This document shows, in pieces, positions 45,473 through 55,588 of a stretch of DNA of 64,000 nt. Source of the DNA: Labyrinthula sp. Ha (taxonomy: Eukaryota > Sar > Bigyra > Labyrinthulida > Labyrinthulaceae). The stretch lies in NCBI GenBank assembly GCA_015227615.1, contig JAALGZ010000008.1, positions 372,001 to 436,000 on the forward strand. The letters run 5' to 3'. Below the pieces are notes generated by a model that saw only the letters and a program-made list of their open reading frames with translations, ran no database searches and was not told where the DNA came from. A program made the translations under genes and the position numbers. Position 1 is the stretch's first letter, and each line of letters begins with the position of its first letter.

Positions 45473-47452
45473 ATGTCGACGCAGTTATCAAGAGGCAGTG
45501 CCAAGAATGCGATGGCTGGGTTGGCAGCATCATTCAGCTTTCTCTTCTTCGTATCTAGCTTCAACGACTTTATCTCAAAACTCAAGGAGAAGAGAAATAT
45601 CAAATCTTCCAAGACCAGACCTGGAAGCTCCAGCAAACTCTTTCCAATCTTGAAGTTCATCTTCACCAAGTCTTGTTCTCCAAGGGAAGTTTCCACGTTC
45701 TTTGGACTAGCATTATGTCTTCTCCTGAGAACGTTGGGTTCCGTCTGGGTGTCACGTCATTGGGGAAAAATTGTGGCAGCCTTTGTCCGTAGAAAATTCT
45801 CACTTCTTCATGCTCTCATCACGAAATTAGCTGTAGCTACAATCTCCCTCTCAGTTCTTAATGCGCTGCTCAAATACTACATATCACTTCTCAAAGAACA
45901 ACTTCGCGAAAAAATTACTCTTTTTTGCCACGAAAAGTACATGACTAAACGGCTAACTTTCTACAAAGCAAACTTCATAACGGACGAATCTTCAGAAGTG
46001 TTTAAAATGGAAAATTTAGATCACAGGATAACTTCAGACGTTGAAAAGTTTTCAGAGCTCTTTGCCACAGTTCTGTCACAAAGTTTAAAGCCAATAGTCG
46101 ACTTTGTAGTATATAGCGTGGAATTGTCTCGTGTTCAGGGTTTAACTACTCCTTTAGTGCTGTACTCTTGGTTTGCGTTTGCATCTGCGCTTAGTACCTT
46201 TACTATGCCACCATTTCAATCACTAGTTGCTAAAGAACAACAACTTGAAGGAAGGTTTATCCAAGCTCATGGAGAAGTGATAACAAACGCAGAGCAGATT
46301 GCTTTCCTTGGAGGTGAAGATCCAGAATTGAATATTTTAAATAAGAGATTTCAGGAGTTGAATTCACATAATCTACACTCAATTAGTTTATATTTTAAAT
46401 CAGAAGTGTTGAGGCAATACTTGAATAAGTACTTTGTTACTGTAATTGGACTCTTGCTTGCAGTTAGACCTCTAAAAATTGGAAGACCTGGGTTTTTACC
46501 CCATGAGTTGAACGAAAGTGGAGTAAGTCAATACTTTGTAACTGTGTGGAAAAACATGGAGGCAATGAGTACTTCTATTCAAGATCTGTTTGAGCTCTCT
46601 AACCGCATTGGACGTCTTTCTGGATTGGCAACTAGAGTAAGTGAATTAATGGAAAAATTAGAGTGTACCCCAAAGGAAAAGATATTAACTAAACATATTG
46701 GTTTAGCTAGAGCAACTGGAAGCTCAAGTCAGTTCATCTCTGGAAAGGATCTTAGATTTGATGGTGTATCCGTATATAAACCTGATGGAACACTCTTAGT
46801 TCAAAATTTGAACTTTCAGGTTAAAAGAGGAGATCGAGTTTTGGTAACTGGACCTAATGGATGTGGAAAAAGTAGCTTGTTTAGAGTGATTAGAAAGCTT
46901 TGGCCTCTTGTAAAAGGAAAAATTACTCTTCCCTCTGAAGATAGTTTGTACTTTCTCACCCAGGTTAATTTTGTTCCTTTGGGTACGTTGCGAGATCTTG
47001 TAACTTACCCAAAAGTTGGATGTGGAAAAGAAGTTGATGAAAGAGTTCTTCAAGTTTTAGATTGGGCTGAATGTAGTCCTGCAATTGTAAAAAATGGAAA
47101 AGCTCAGTTAGAGTTCACTGTTAATGGCGCCAAGATTCGACCTAGATTGGATGATGTGAGAGATTGGGGAAAGGATTTGAGTCCAGGACAGAAGCAAAAG
47201 ATTGCATTTGCTAGGCTGTTCTTCCACAAGCCACAATTTGTTGTTCTTGATGAGTGTACCAACGGAATTAGTCCCGATGTTGAAGGTAAGTTGTATGATA
47301 GGTGTACTGCTTTGGAGATGGGAATCTTCAGCATTTCCCATAAGATCGAGTTGAAAGAGTTTCATGACTATGAGCTTCATTATCACGGTGACGCAGAAGG
47401 TGGTTATGATTTTCTACCATGCTCAGAAACTAGAGGAAGATACTTGGGTTAG
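45473..47452 (+). CDS. Peroxisomal ABC half-transporter, ABCD family
   Basis: A 659-residue, single-exon half-transporter. An N-terminal membrane domain (about residues 75-360, five to six spans) carries the ABCD EAA-like motif NAEQIAFLGGEDPE (about 272). One nucleotide-binding domain has Walker A GPNGCGKSS (about 459), the characteristic FRVIRKLWPL, a signature LSPGQKQK (about 569), Walker B VVLDECTNG (about 590) and switch His in SISHK. The family imports very-long-chain or other acyl-CoAs into peroxisomes for beta-oxidation, working as a dimer. The signature usually reads LSGGEKQR, so Pro and Gln are unusual; DECTSA is DECTNG. It lies upstream of the P450/PRXL2 pair, 526 bp from the P450 ATG. 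Confidence 0.92.
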   Translation: MSTQLSRGSAKNAMAGLAASFSFLFFVSSFNDFISKLKEKRNIKSSKTRPGSSSKLFPILKFIFTKSCSPREVSTFFGLALCLLLRTLGSVWVSRHWGKIVAAFVRRKFSLLHALITKLAVATISLSVLNALLKYYISLLKEQLREKITLFCHEKYMTKRLTFYKANFITDESSEVFKMENLDHRITSDVEKFSELFATVLSQSLKPIVDFVVYSVELSRVQGLTTPLVLYSWFAFASALSTFTMPPFQSLVAKEQQLEGRFIQAHGEVITNAEQIAFLGGEDPELNILNKRFQELNSHNLHSISLYFKSEVLRQYLNKYFVTVIGLLLAVRPLKIGRPGFLPHELNESGVSQYFVTVWKNMEAMSTSIQDLFELSNRIGRLSGLATRVSELMEKLECTPKEKILTKHIGLARATGSSSQFISGKDLRFDGVSVYKPDGTLLVQNLNFQVKRGDRVLVTGPNGCGKSSLFRVIRKLWPLVKGKITLPSEDSLYFLTQVNFVPLGTLRDLVTYPKVGCGKEVDERVLQVLDWAECSPAIVKNGKAQLEFTVNGAKIRPRLDDVRDWGKDLSPGQKQKIAFARLFFHKPQFVVLDECTNGISPDVEGKLYDRCTALEMGIFSISHKIELKEFHDYELHYHGDAEGGYDFLPCSETRGRYLG

Positions 47453-47978
47453 AAATTTTGGCTTTGTACGAGTAAGAATAAGTCATCGGTTAAACATAGC
47501 GCAATAATTACTTTTTACACATACACTGTTTACCTTCCAGACGTGTTTTATTGTGTACGTTGTTAACTGTGTAGGATAGTCAGCCACATGTCCTTTCTAG
47601 AGGGGTTCTCATTTACACAAGACTAAATTAACTGCACAAAAGTTTCTATGATGAATAAAGAAGAAACACTTAGCCCTATATATGTGTTAAGACAGATAGA
47701 GCATCTTAATTTTATTTTTCGTCTCTTATTTCAGTCAAGAGTTTTGTTACATTCTTATCTTGTAACCTTTTCTTTTCACCCTTTTTTTTCGTAATTGGAA
47801 TACGGAACAATTTAACGGCAGAATATCTGCTGTTATTGAACTAAACAATGGCCGATGTCTATTGCTGTAGCCGTTAAAAAGATTCTGTCTCGAGGCGCCA
47901 CAGCCAAGGCCGAAAATGACCAACCATAGCCGTTTAAACAAGAATTAATTGAAAATAAAGATATTGGAAAAAGAAGAT
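47453..47978. promoter_or_regulatory. Upstream region of P450 copy 2 with GCCGTT elements
   Basis: This 526-bp gap contains no gene. TAGCCGTT followed by A/T occurs at 47868 and 47927, and the related reverse copy (TTTAACGGCA) at 47811. A hairpin with 9-nt arms (AACGGCAGA with TCTGCTGTT, one G-T pair) lies at 47814-47834. The region is GC-richer than the deserts. It probably holds the P450 promoter with a repeated element. Confidence 0.4.
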
Positions 47979-49612
47979 ATGAAGTGGAGGAATAAGGGTT
48001 ATTTGTTCAAGCTCACTGAAAAAATTGTCGTTGGGTTTTGCCTATTCAAGCTATTACGAATGTTCATGGAGCGGCAAAAGAGAGTGAGAATGTTATTGAA
48101 ACTACCAAGCCTTCATGTACCCAAAGGGAAAAAGTACTCAGTGAACTTTCTTCAAACCTACCAAACAATTGAAAAGGAAATAACCTTGACTGGAGAGAAT
48201 GTTGCAAGACACTTCTACACCATTATTGAAAAAGTACGCAATGTTTACTTTCTTGAGTTTAGTTACTTCTATATGAATTACCTAATGCACCACTAGTTTG
48301 TGCTTGGAAGGTGAACCCAATGTATGCGGGGGTTCGACCAAATGTTCTGATACTGGTAAATGACCTCAAAGTCACTCGAGAGTTACTCTCAGGAAAGTTT
48401 CTGAACAAAATGAAAAAAGGGAAGGCATATAATGCCTCCTCGCCATTATTGGGAAACGGGGTCTTCACCGCACAAGGAAACTTTTGGCATAAACAGAGAT
48501 TGACGGTTCAAAAGGGATTTTCAACAATAATGATGAAGAATGGGATTCCCTGTATGAAAAAAACTGCAAGGGACCTGGTTGTATACATGAAAGTAGCCCA
48601 AAAAGAATCAGCAAAGGAAATAACAGATTTTGATATCTTGAAGTTGATGATTATGACTTCATTGGAAACAATTTGTCAAGTGTCGTTTGGGTATGAAATT
48701 GGTTGTTTCAACAAGAAGAAAGGTAACGAAATAATAGGCATTCTTTCCATTATATTCAATACCTTCGGACGCAGAATAAGCTCTCCATATCTTCAATGGA
48801 CCAAGAGCTTCCCAACTGCAGAAAATAATAAATTTAACGCTTCTTTGGAAAAACTAAATATAATTGTTAGAGATATAATTGCTAAACGTAGAAAAAATAA
48901 GAGCGCAACTGAAAAAATCAATTTACTCGACATCATTCTTGAAAGTGATTTTAATGAAGAACAAGTTGCTGATAATGTTAAAAATGTTTTGTTTGCAGGA
49001 TTTGATACCAATGCAAGTACTTTGTGTTGGTCCTTTTTTGTATTGGCAAAGCGCCCAGATATCCAAAGCAAGATCCTTGCCGAGATGGACAAACAGTTTG
49101 GGTCAAAGTTGGACACATTGGATGGACCAAAACTAGAAAAGTTGACATACTTGAATGCAGTAGTTATGGAAATCTTCCGTTTGTATCCAGGTGCAGCCTT
49201 CACTAGAACAACTTTGGAGGAAATATGTGTTGGTGGATATACTATTCCCGCAGGGGTGGATATTGGATTCACCCCATATATATACCATAGGGATGAAAGA
49301 AACTTTCGAAATGCCAAAGTGTTTTGCCCAGAAAGGTGGCTGACAGGCGATCGACAGAATGTTGATTTATTCTCTCAGTTGTCTACAGCAGCTGTAGAAA
49401 CAGCTTTTCTAACATTTGGATATGGAAAGCGAAACTGTGTGGGAAGAAAGTTATCAGCTTTAGAGACTCGTATTGTGATTCTGTATGTGCTGAGAAATTT
49501 TGAAGTTTTCCCTGCGATAAAACAACATCCAGAGTTCCAAGAAACCCCTTTTGCTGGAGTTACACTGATTCCTCAGCACATGAGAGTTGGTTTCAAACCA
49601 AGGAAAGTCTAG
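47979..49612 (+). CDS. Cytochrome P450 (copy 2), intact
   Basis: Two exons (47979-48233 and 48263-49612) with a 29-nt intron encode 534 residues. A hydrophobic anchor (about residues 13-25) points to ER membrane. The I-helix reads AGFDTNAS: the D-T pair is kept but the second Thr of the usual AGxDTT is Asn. ExxR is EIFR and the heme loop is FGYGKRNCVGRK with Cys477. It is otherwise a complete microsomal-type monooxygenase with unknown substrate. The intron position and phase match the P450 at 11.1 kb. The stop is 82 bp from that of the facing PRXL2 gene. An almost identical but 5'-decayed copy lies 13.46 kb downstream in the same orientation. Confidence 0.93.
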
Positions 49613-49694
49613 CAACATGGAATTTACATTTATTCGCTGATGTTTGAACATCTGTGAATAACTTCTATTATAAGTGTCTCTGAGAAGAAGATAA

Positions 49695-50741
49695 CTACAA
49701 AGTCCATTCGTTTTGTTGCTCAGTTTCAATGTGAAGAACCTCGAACAGTTGTTCCACATCAACTTTCTCTCCAAAGGTTTTCTGTTTGAACTCAAAGATA
49801 ACTTCTCCGGTTTCATTTAGTACATACGTTCCACCAAGTTGCATTTTATCTCCAGTATTACTTTGCTCAACATTTTTAGCTTTAAATTTTTTCTTAATGA
49901 TTTCAAATTTAAGTAAATCAGTGAATTTTCCTTGTCCAAGTTTGAGCTCCTTGTACAGTTGTTTTTCCTCATCAAGGTAGAGATCTAGTCCTTTCCAGTA
50001 ATCTCCTTTTAGAAAAGAATCTAGAGAATCTTCTCCTAAGCCAACTCCTACAAGTTGCACTCCATTTTTTTCTAATGTTGGAGCAAGAGAACTAATTTCT
50101 TCTGCAATTTTCCTACACAGTGGATCTCCAAATCTTCTTAGAAAATGTACAACTGTAATTCCGTCTTTCCACAAGCTATTTACCGGAGCGTTTCCAAGTG
50201 AATATTCTCCATTTTCTCTCTCTCCAGATGCTACTTTCTGCAAGAAGTTTGTTTGCAGGGAAGATATCTCTTCTAGCCGTAAACCTAAAGTCGATTCATA
50301 TTCTTCTGCATCTTTATTAAACTTGAGCTTATTAAACCTAGTTTTAGTCTTTTCACGCTGATCTTCTCCAACTTCTTTCACTTTGTTTTTAAGTTTATTA
50401 ACCTTTTCACGCTGATCTTCTCCAACTTTTTTCACTTTGTTTTTAAGTTTATTAACCTTTTCACGCTGATCTTCTCCAACTTCTTTCACTTTGTTTTTAA
50501 GTTCATTAACCTTTTCTCGCTGATCTTCTCCAACTTCTTTCACTTTGTTCTTAATTTTATTAACCTTTTCTCGCTGTTCTTCTCCAACTTCCTTTACTTT
50601 AATTTTAAGGTTATTAACCTTTTCACGTTGTTCTTCTTTAATTTGCTTTGCTTTGGACTTTAGTTTTGTGAACTTAATCTTCTTAGTCATGCTCTTGAAG
50701 CAGTCATAAAACATAGAAGTTATCATTTTTGCGACATCCAT
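49695..50741 (-). CDS. PRXL2-family protein with helical repeat array, Cys lost (copy A)
   Basis: A 348-residue, intronless protein. Residues about 185-340 are an AhpC/TSA-type PRXL2 (prostamide/prostaglandin F synthase-like) thioredoxin fold: WKDGITVVHFLRRFG, then GVGLGEDSLDSFLKGDYWKG and KMQLGGTYVLN. The active-site CxxC is DPLC here: Asp206 replaces the first Cys and only Cys209 remains, so thiol catalysis is doubtful. Residues 41-130 are five 18-residue repeats (consensus KVNKLKNKVKEVGEDQRE) preceded by a degenerate one. Eighteen residues equal five turns of alpha-helix, so it should form a long charged amphipathic rod. The N-terminus MDVAKMITSMFYDCFKSM could contact membrane. Copy B at 63.2 kb has CxxC and no repeats. 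Confidence 0.85.
   Translation of the reverse strand: MDVAKMITSMFYDCFKSMTKKIKFTKLKSKAKQIKEEQREKVNNLKIKVKEVGEEQREKVNKIKNKVKEVGEDQREKVNELKNKVKEVGEDQREKVNKLKNKVKKVGEDQREKVNKLKNKVKEVGEDQREKTKTRFNKLKFNKDAEEYESTLGLRLEEISSLQTNFLQKVASGERENGEYSLGNAPVNSLWKDGITVVHFLRRFGDPLCRKIAEEISSLAPTLEKNGVQLVGVGLGEDSLDSFLKGDYWKGLDLYLDEEKQLYKELKLGQGKFTDLLKFEIIKKKFKAKNVEQSNTGDKMQLGGTYVLNETGEVIFEFKQKTFGEKVDVEQLFEVLHIETEQQNEWTL
50352..50621 (-). repeat. 54-bp tandem repeat, five in-frame units
   Basis: Five 54-bp units encode the 18-residue repeat of PRXL2 copy A (residues 41-130). A sixth, degenerate unit (50622-50675) sits upstream. Units differ at a few positions only, so the array is a young in-frame minisatellite that could vary in copy number. 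Confidence 0.9.
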
Positions 50742-53700
50742 TTTTTTTATTTATTTTGATTTAGTTTTATTCTCTATTACTCCTTTTATTATAATCCTAT
50801 TTTACTCATTTTCTGTCTTGTTTGAACCCCTTTCATATTTCCTTATTTGAGAACCGGCCATGATCTCCCCTTAACGGTAAGAAATGTCCCGATTTTAAAT
50901 ATGTATCAAATATAATTTTAAACAATATCCGCCAAAATATATGTAAAACTATAATCCTAAATAAATGATCTTAAAAAACATAAAGAATTAAAACAAAATA
51001 TTTTTCTAAACATGGAAAAATAATACTTTTTAGCAAGATAGGGAGATTATTTCCTGATCTTTTTACCCAGGAAAAGACTTACATATATATATAACCCACT
51101 TAGACTCAAACAGCAATGCCCTCCTCCAATATTATACACAAACTTATTGAACATAGTTTTACTTGACCTCATAGTTTTCACTACTTAGTGACATAATTAT
51201 AATATACTAATTATAAGAACTCATAAAGTTACAGCTGTCTTCCAAACAATACGTTAGAACATGAGGAGTTCATAGTTTAGTGCTTGAAATAGACGTCTAA
51301 ACACCTCATTATGAATAATGTTAAAATATACTCTCAGGGAATAATCTAGAAATTGTTGAACCCATATTAAAGTCAAACATTATATGAAAAAAAAACAATA
51401 TCAAATATTTAAGTGAGTTGCTGGTTTTTTCACAATAGCTCACCAGCTTTCCCTAACTCGAGAAAAAGTTTGTTTAAAAAGATTAAGAGATATGCTTAAA
51501 TGGAGATCAGCCACAAGAGTGTGGTTTGTCTTCATATCTTTGTTCAGAGTTAACTTTCATGTGACTGCTTATATTCATTATTTGTGAATGAAAATAACAA
51601 TAATTTGTGGGGTTAACAATCCCTATTTACACAAGGACAGATAGTGCAATCGGATCTCCTTCAAGGTATTTATTTCAAAATCCAAATAATGTCATGTTTC
51701 ATGTTCAATATGAAAGTTAAATTACAAATTTCTTCATATTAAGAGGTTTGAAGATTATCATTTGCCTTTCGGATAGCTCATTGAAATAGATATTATATAA
51801 TTAAAGGAGTTAGTATTTGTTTTTCGTTACATGTATTTAGCTGGGAGTTCTGATGTAACTCTTTTTTTTATATCACATTTGCTCCATCTCAAGATATGGT
51901 AGCAGTTTCTATATTACTTCTTCAGCCCATGATTCTCAAACCCCTGTTATTATAAGTTTATGTTACTAAAGAGGAGACCAAAGATTAACTTAGAAGATAG
52001 CGTTATCAGTCATTATTTGTACTTTATTCAAGTATGAAAAAGAGGCTATGGAAGCATCCTATAATAATATGTAGCAATTAATATTTATCATAAATTTGAG
52101 TAGTTAGGTAATTACAGCATCTAGATTGGTTTTTAGCGATTACTTTTAAGGACTACTACGTTATTCAATAAAAAATTCTGAAGTCGTACTAAGTTTGGAG
52201 ATACTAAATGTAAGCTACAGTTTATTTAATACCTACCCCTGGAAAGTTTCCTTATCTATTCTTAAGCGCATAATAAGCTAAACTAGGCGCAGAACGGCTG
52301 CAAGAGTTACATAAAGGTCTCCTTAAAGTTAGGGTTAACTAGTTAGCTGACTAAAAGACTTAAATGAAGTTAACCTACAAATCAAAAAGCGAATATTAAA
52401 TACAAGAATACCCCCATTAAATAAATATACCCTAAGCCCGTTTGCTAAAATCAGAATTTTCACGGCAATCTACTTGTTATAGAGAGGTTTTACTAGATGC
52501 AATTAACTATGTATGCACCACCTAGACATGATCTGAGAAATGTAGCTGGTCTTCAGTAGATCATGTCACTTCATTACCATCTTTGTAGTCTTTTTTTTAG
52601 ACATACACAAAAATTAACTAAAATTAAATTTGTTGTTTAAATATATACCACTTATGTATAAAAATACAGACTCTATAACATAATTCTTATTTTTCGTTGG
52701 ATTTATTCTTAGATATTTTGGGATCCAAGCTCTATTACCTTCGAACTTTTGAATTCCGAATTGATAAATTCACAGGCGCCTTTCCCAGTATAATAACAAG
52801 AAAAAGATCCCTGTCTGGTCAAACAGTATTTAATATCAATATTTCCTTCTTTATTGAAGCCGTAGCACCTATTAAATTTTCCCTAGATCATACACGTCTA
52901 GTATCAAATTACTTTGTTGGGCTCTTCAATTTTTTCATTTATGCTTTCAACAAAACTCACTTCTCTCCATTTATTAGCAGCTTATTACTGACAATCATCA
53001 TCAATAGTATCTCTTAAATTTCTAAGACATTATGTTTATTTGGATAGGAAATAGATGTACATCATATATCACAAGGTCAATCCTATAATGTTTTTATGAA
53101 TATGTAAACTATCTGCATTAACAATATTTTCGGTGTAATATTACTGCTCAATTGCATAAAAGGTGTAACATTGTATTTAGAGATTTGAATTTACAAAAAT
53201 TGCTGTTGTATATTCACCGTAAGATATTCTTAATTAAGCAAAAACTATGTTTGGTATTTTATATTCTTGTTGCATTAAAATCTATGAGAAATTTATCACA
53301 GTTCATATATATATTACTCATTCTCTCTGAGATGGTGTGTTGATATACAAGCTTTCTTAACCCCGTCTTTATTCTTTTTTGCCGATACCGTGGTTATTGT
53401 TCCTAACATAAATACTGCACTGTGCAAGTACATTTTCTGTATGCTTCTATAATTTCAACATAATTCCCGATAGGAAATATGCTAATTTGTTCTGCTATTA
53501 ATATTTTCCTTTGGGAAGATTCAATGATTGGAAAACTTTTTATTGCTTACACTAATTAAAACCACATCTAATTCATCTGACATACTACAGATTAGCTGTG
53601 CAATGGTAAAAAACTAGAATAGCGTGATTTTCTTCTAGGTGAATATTGTTAGTTATTATGTCAAGTTTTGAATCACAGCCTCAATTTGATATATATATAT

Positions 53701-55215
53701 ATATTATTTGTTACATGCTAAGTTATATAGATAGATTTTCCCAGTATATACTCTTCTTTAAGGTTCATTCTCAGCACAGCAAGAGAGGATACTTGAATTA
53801 TTCTTACAAATAGAATCCCTGGTTGTTAAGAAGAAGTTTCAACATTTAATAAACATGGAATCCATATATTCGTCATTCGAGTATTTCTTTATTTTTTAGA
53901 ACAAATGGAAGATCTATTACTAAATATTTTACCTATATGATAAAATTATGTTCGCTTGTCTTATTTTTAAGGATAATTCTTCAAATACTGGTGCTAATTG
54001 TTCAATTCCATGGAAATAAAACAATAAGTTTGAACATATAGGGATTCTTGTTAGGAAAATAGAGTGGAGTTTATCCGAATTCTTATGAAATAATATCAAG
54101 TGAAGCCTATTTGAACAAATCAATTTAGGGGTATTTCCTACTGCCCTTGTTTATATTTCAGAGATATGGTAGAAATTTGTATCTTGACTTATGGATCGAT
54201 GACCATTATTTGATAACAATAAACATATTTTATCAAAGCATAGAATATAGATACCATGTTGTCTTAATTAGTAGCTCTCAGGTAAACCTTAAATCCTAGG
54301 AAAATAAGTAAATTCTATATATACACCCCATCAACATAATTTTAATGAAATCAAGTCCTGATAAAACTTTCATATCGTCATTTCATTAGGGAAAATAATA
54401 AATTTTTCTTAATTATATTTTTTTCTTATATGAATAAACCTATTTTTAATGCTTATAAGCCACCTATACTCGTATCTTCACAATAGCTAGTATCTCTCAT
54501 TTTCACAACGAAGCTTGAGAGAATTTTTGTATTTTTAAATTCTCAAAAAATTGCTTTACACCTAACTTTTTTATAAGTAAAAATAACTTCCAATATGTAT
54601 CTTTTGATTCCTTTTGCCTACACATACTGAAACAATTGTCTTGTTTCTTTCTTGTTTCTCTATTATAACGATGTCCATTTATGATTTCAATCTCGCAGGC
54701 AAAAATATCTATTCAATTACAGCAATATCATATTCTATTTGAAACATGACAAGGGTTTTAATTCAATAAATAAATAAAAGTAACTACTGTTACCATAGTT
54801 ATTATATATTTCACCAAGGCTATAAACTCTGTTTGACGGTTGTTATCACCACTATATATATGTGTGCATTCTTAAGTATTACATCTACCTACACAGATAA
54901 AATTTGCTGTATATCTTTATTTATAGATCTATTGTATAAAAAAGATTTTATCGATACTTTAGTAGTATCACATATTTTTCCAGTTTATGCAAGAATACAG
55001 AGGGTTGTGTATATCCTTACATGCTGGATAATATAGAGTTGGAAGGTACCTAGACCCCATCACAAAACACAAAAATAAGACCCTAATATCTGGGTGTATT
55101 ATTTCTAGAGATTTTATCATGATCAAAAAAGTATACTATTATAACATTTAGTTTCTTAAGATAAGACTAAACTTGATTTCTTAATTGTACACTAGGATAA
55201 ACAATTGCTAACAAA
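50742..55215. other. Very AT-rich desert, first part
   Basis: It lies between the two P450/PRXL2 cassettes and is more AT-rich than the rest of the window, with many TATATA runs. The only frame with coding-like character is 52700-53017, listed separately. I see no transposon, RNA gene or tandem array. Confidence 0.5.
52710..53017 (+). other. Coding-like exon, unassigned
   Basis: After an acceptor-like TTATTCTTAG at about 52703-52712, a frame of about 100 codons runs to a TAA at 53017 and is clearly GC-richer than its surroundings. The product has FRIDKFTGAFPSIITRKR and a C-terminal membrane-like segment. No ATG or upstream exon was found, and no family is recognised. It may be the last exon of a decayed gene. 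Confidence 0.2.
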
Positions 55216-55588
55216 ATGAGTTATTTGTTATTTCTTATCGAACTATTGCATCAACATGGGAGAGCAATTAAAGTATTAAGAACTTTCTTTATCTGTTATG
55301 TTGCGATAATGCATTTGGCTAAGAATGCAACTATGTACTCTCTGACGAATTATTTGACTATTTTCAATAGTTATCAATCAGCGTTATATCAAAAAAAAGG
55401 TGGAGATTTAGTTCTTGCATTAGATGAAAGGGTATGTAATTTTAAATTACTTTATTTTAGTTATATATTTCCATTAGTACCTATTCCCAACAATGTTCAA
55501 AACAATTGTCACAATTATTGCATTATAATATTCTAGGGATATTTTAAAGTTTGGGTTTGTAGCTTTAGAAAGAGCTGTCATGATATAG
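55216..55588 (+). CDS. PEX11-like small gene, possibly decayed
   Basis: Three exons (55216-55431, 55461-55507, 55537-55588) separated by two 29-nt GT-AG introns give about 104 residues. The start MSYLLFLIELLHQHGRAIKV, then LRTFF, resembles the PEX11 N-terminus (a Gly-Arg followed by VLR-x-x-x-Y). LKFGFVALERAVMI would match the later FG-x-x-ALDxxVWL helix. PEX11 proteins shape and divide peroxisomes. Full PEX11 is about 230 residues, so this would be half a protein or have missed exons. Two introns of exactly the genome's usual length favour a real gene. The family call is from weak pattern memory. The upstream ABCD gene is also peroxisomal. Confidence 0.35.
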
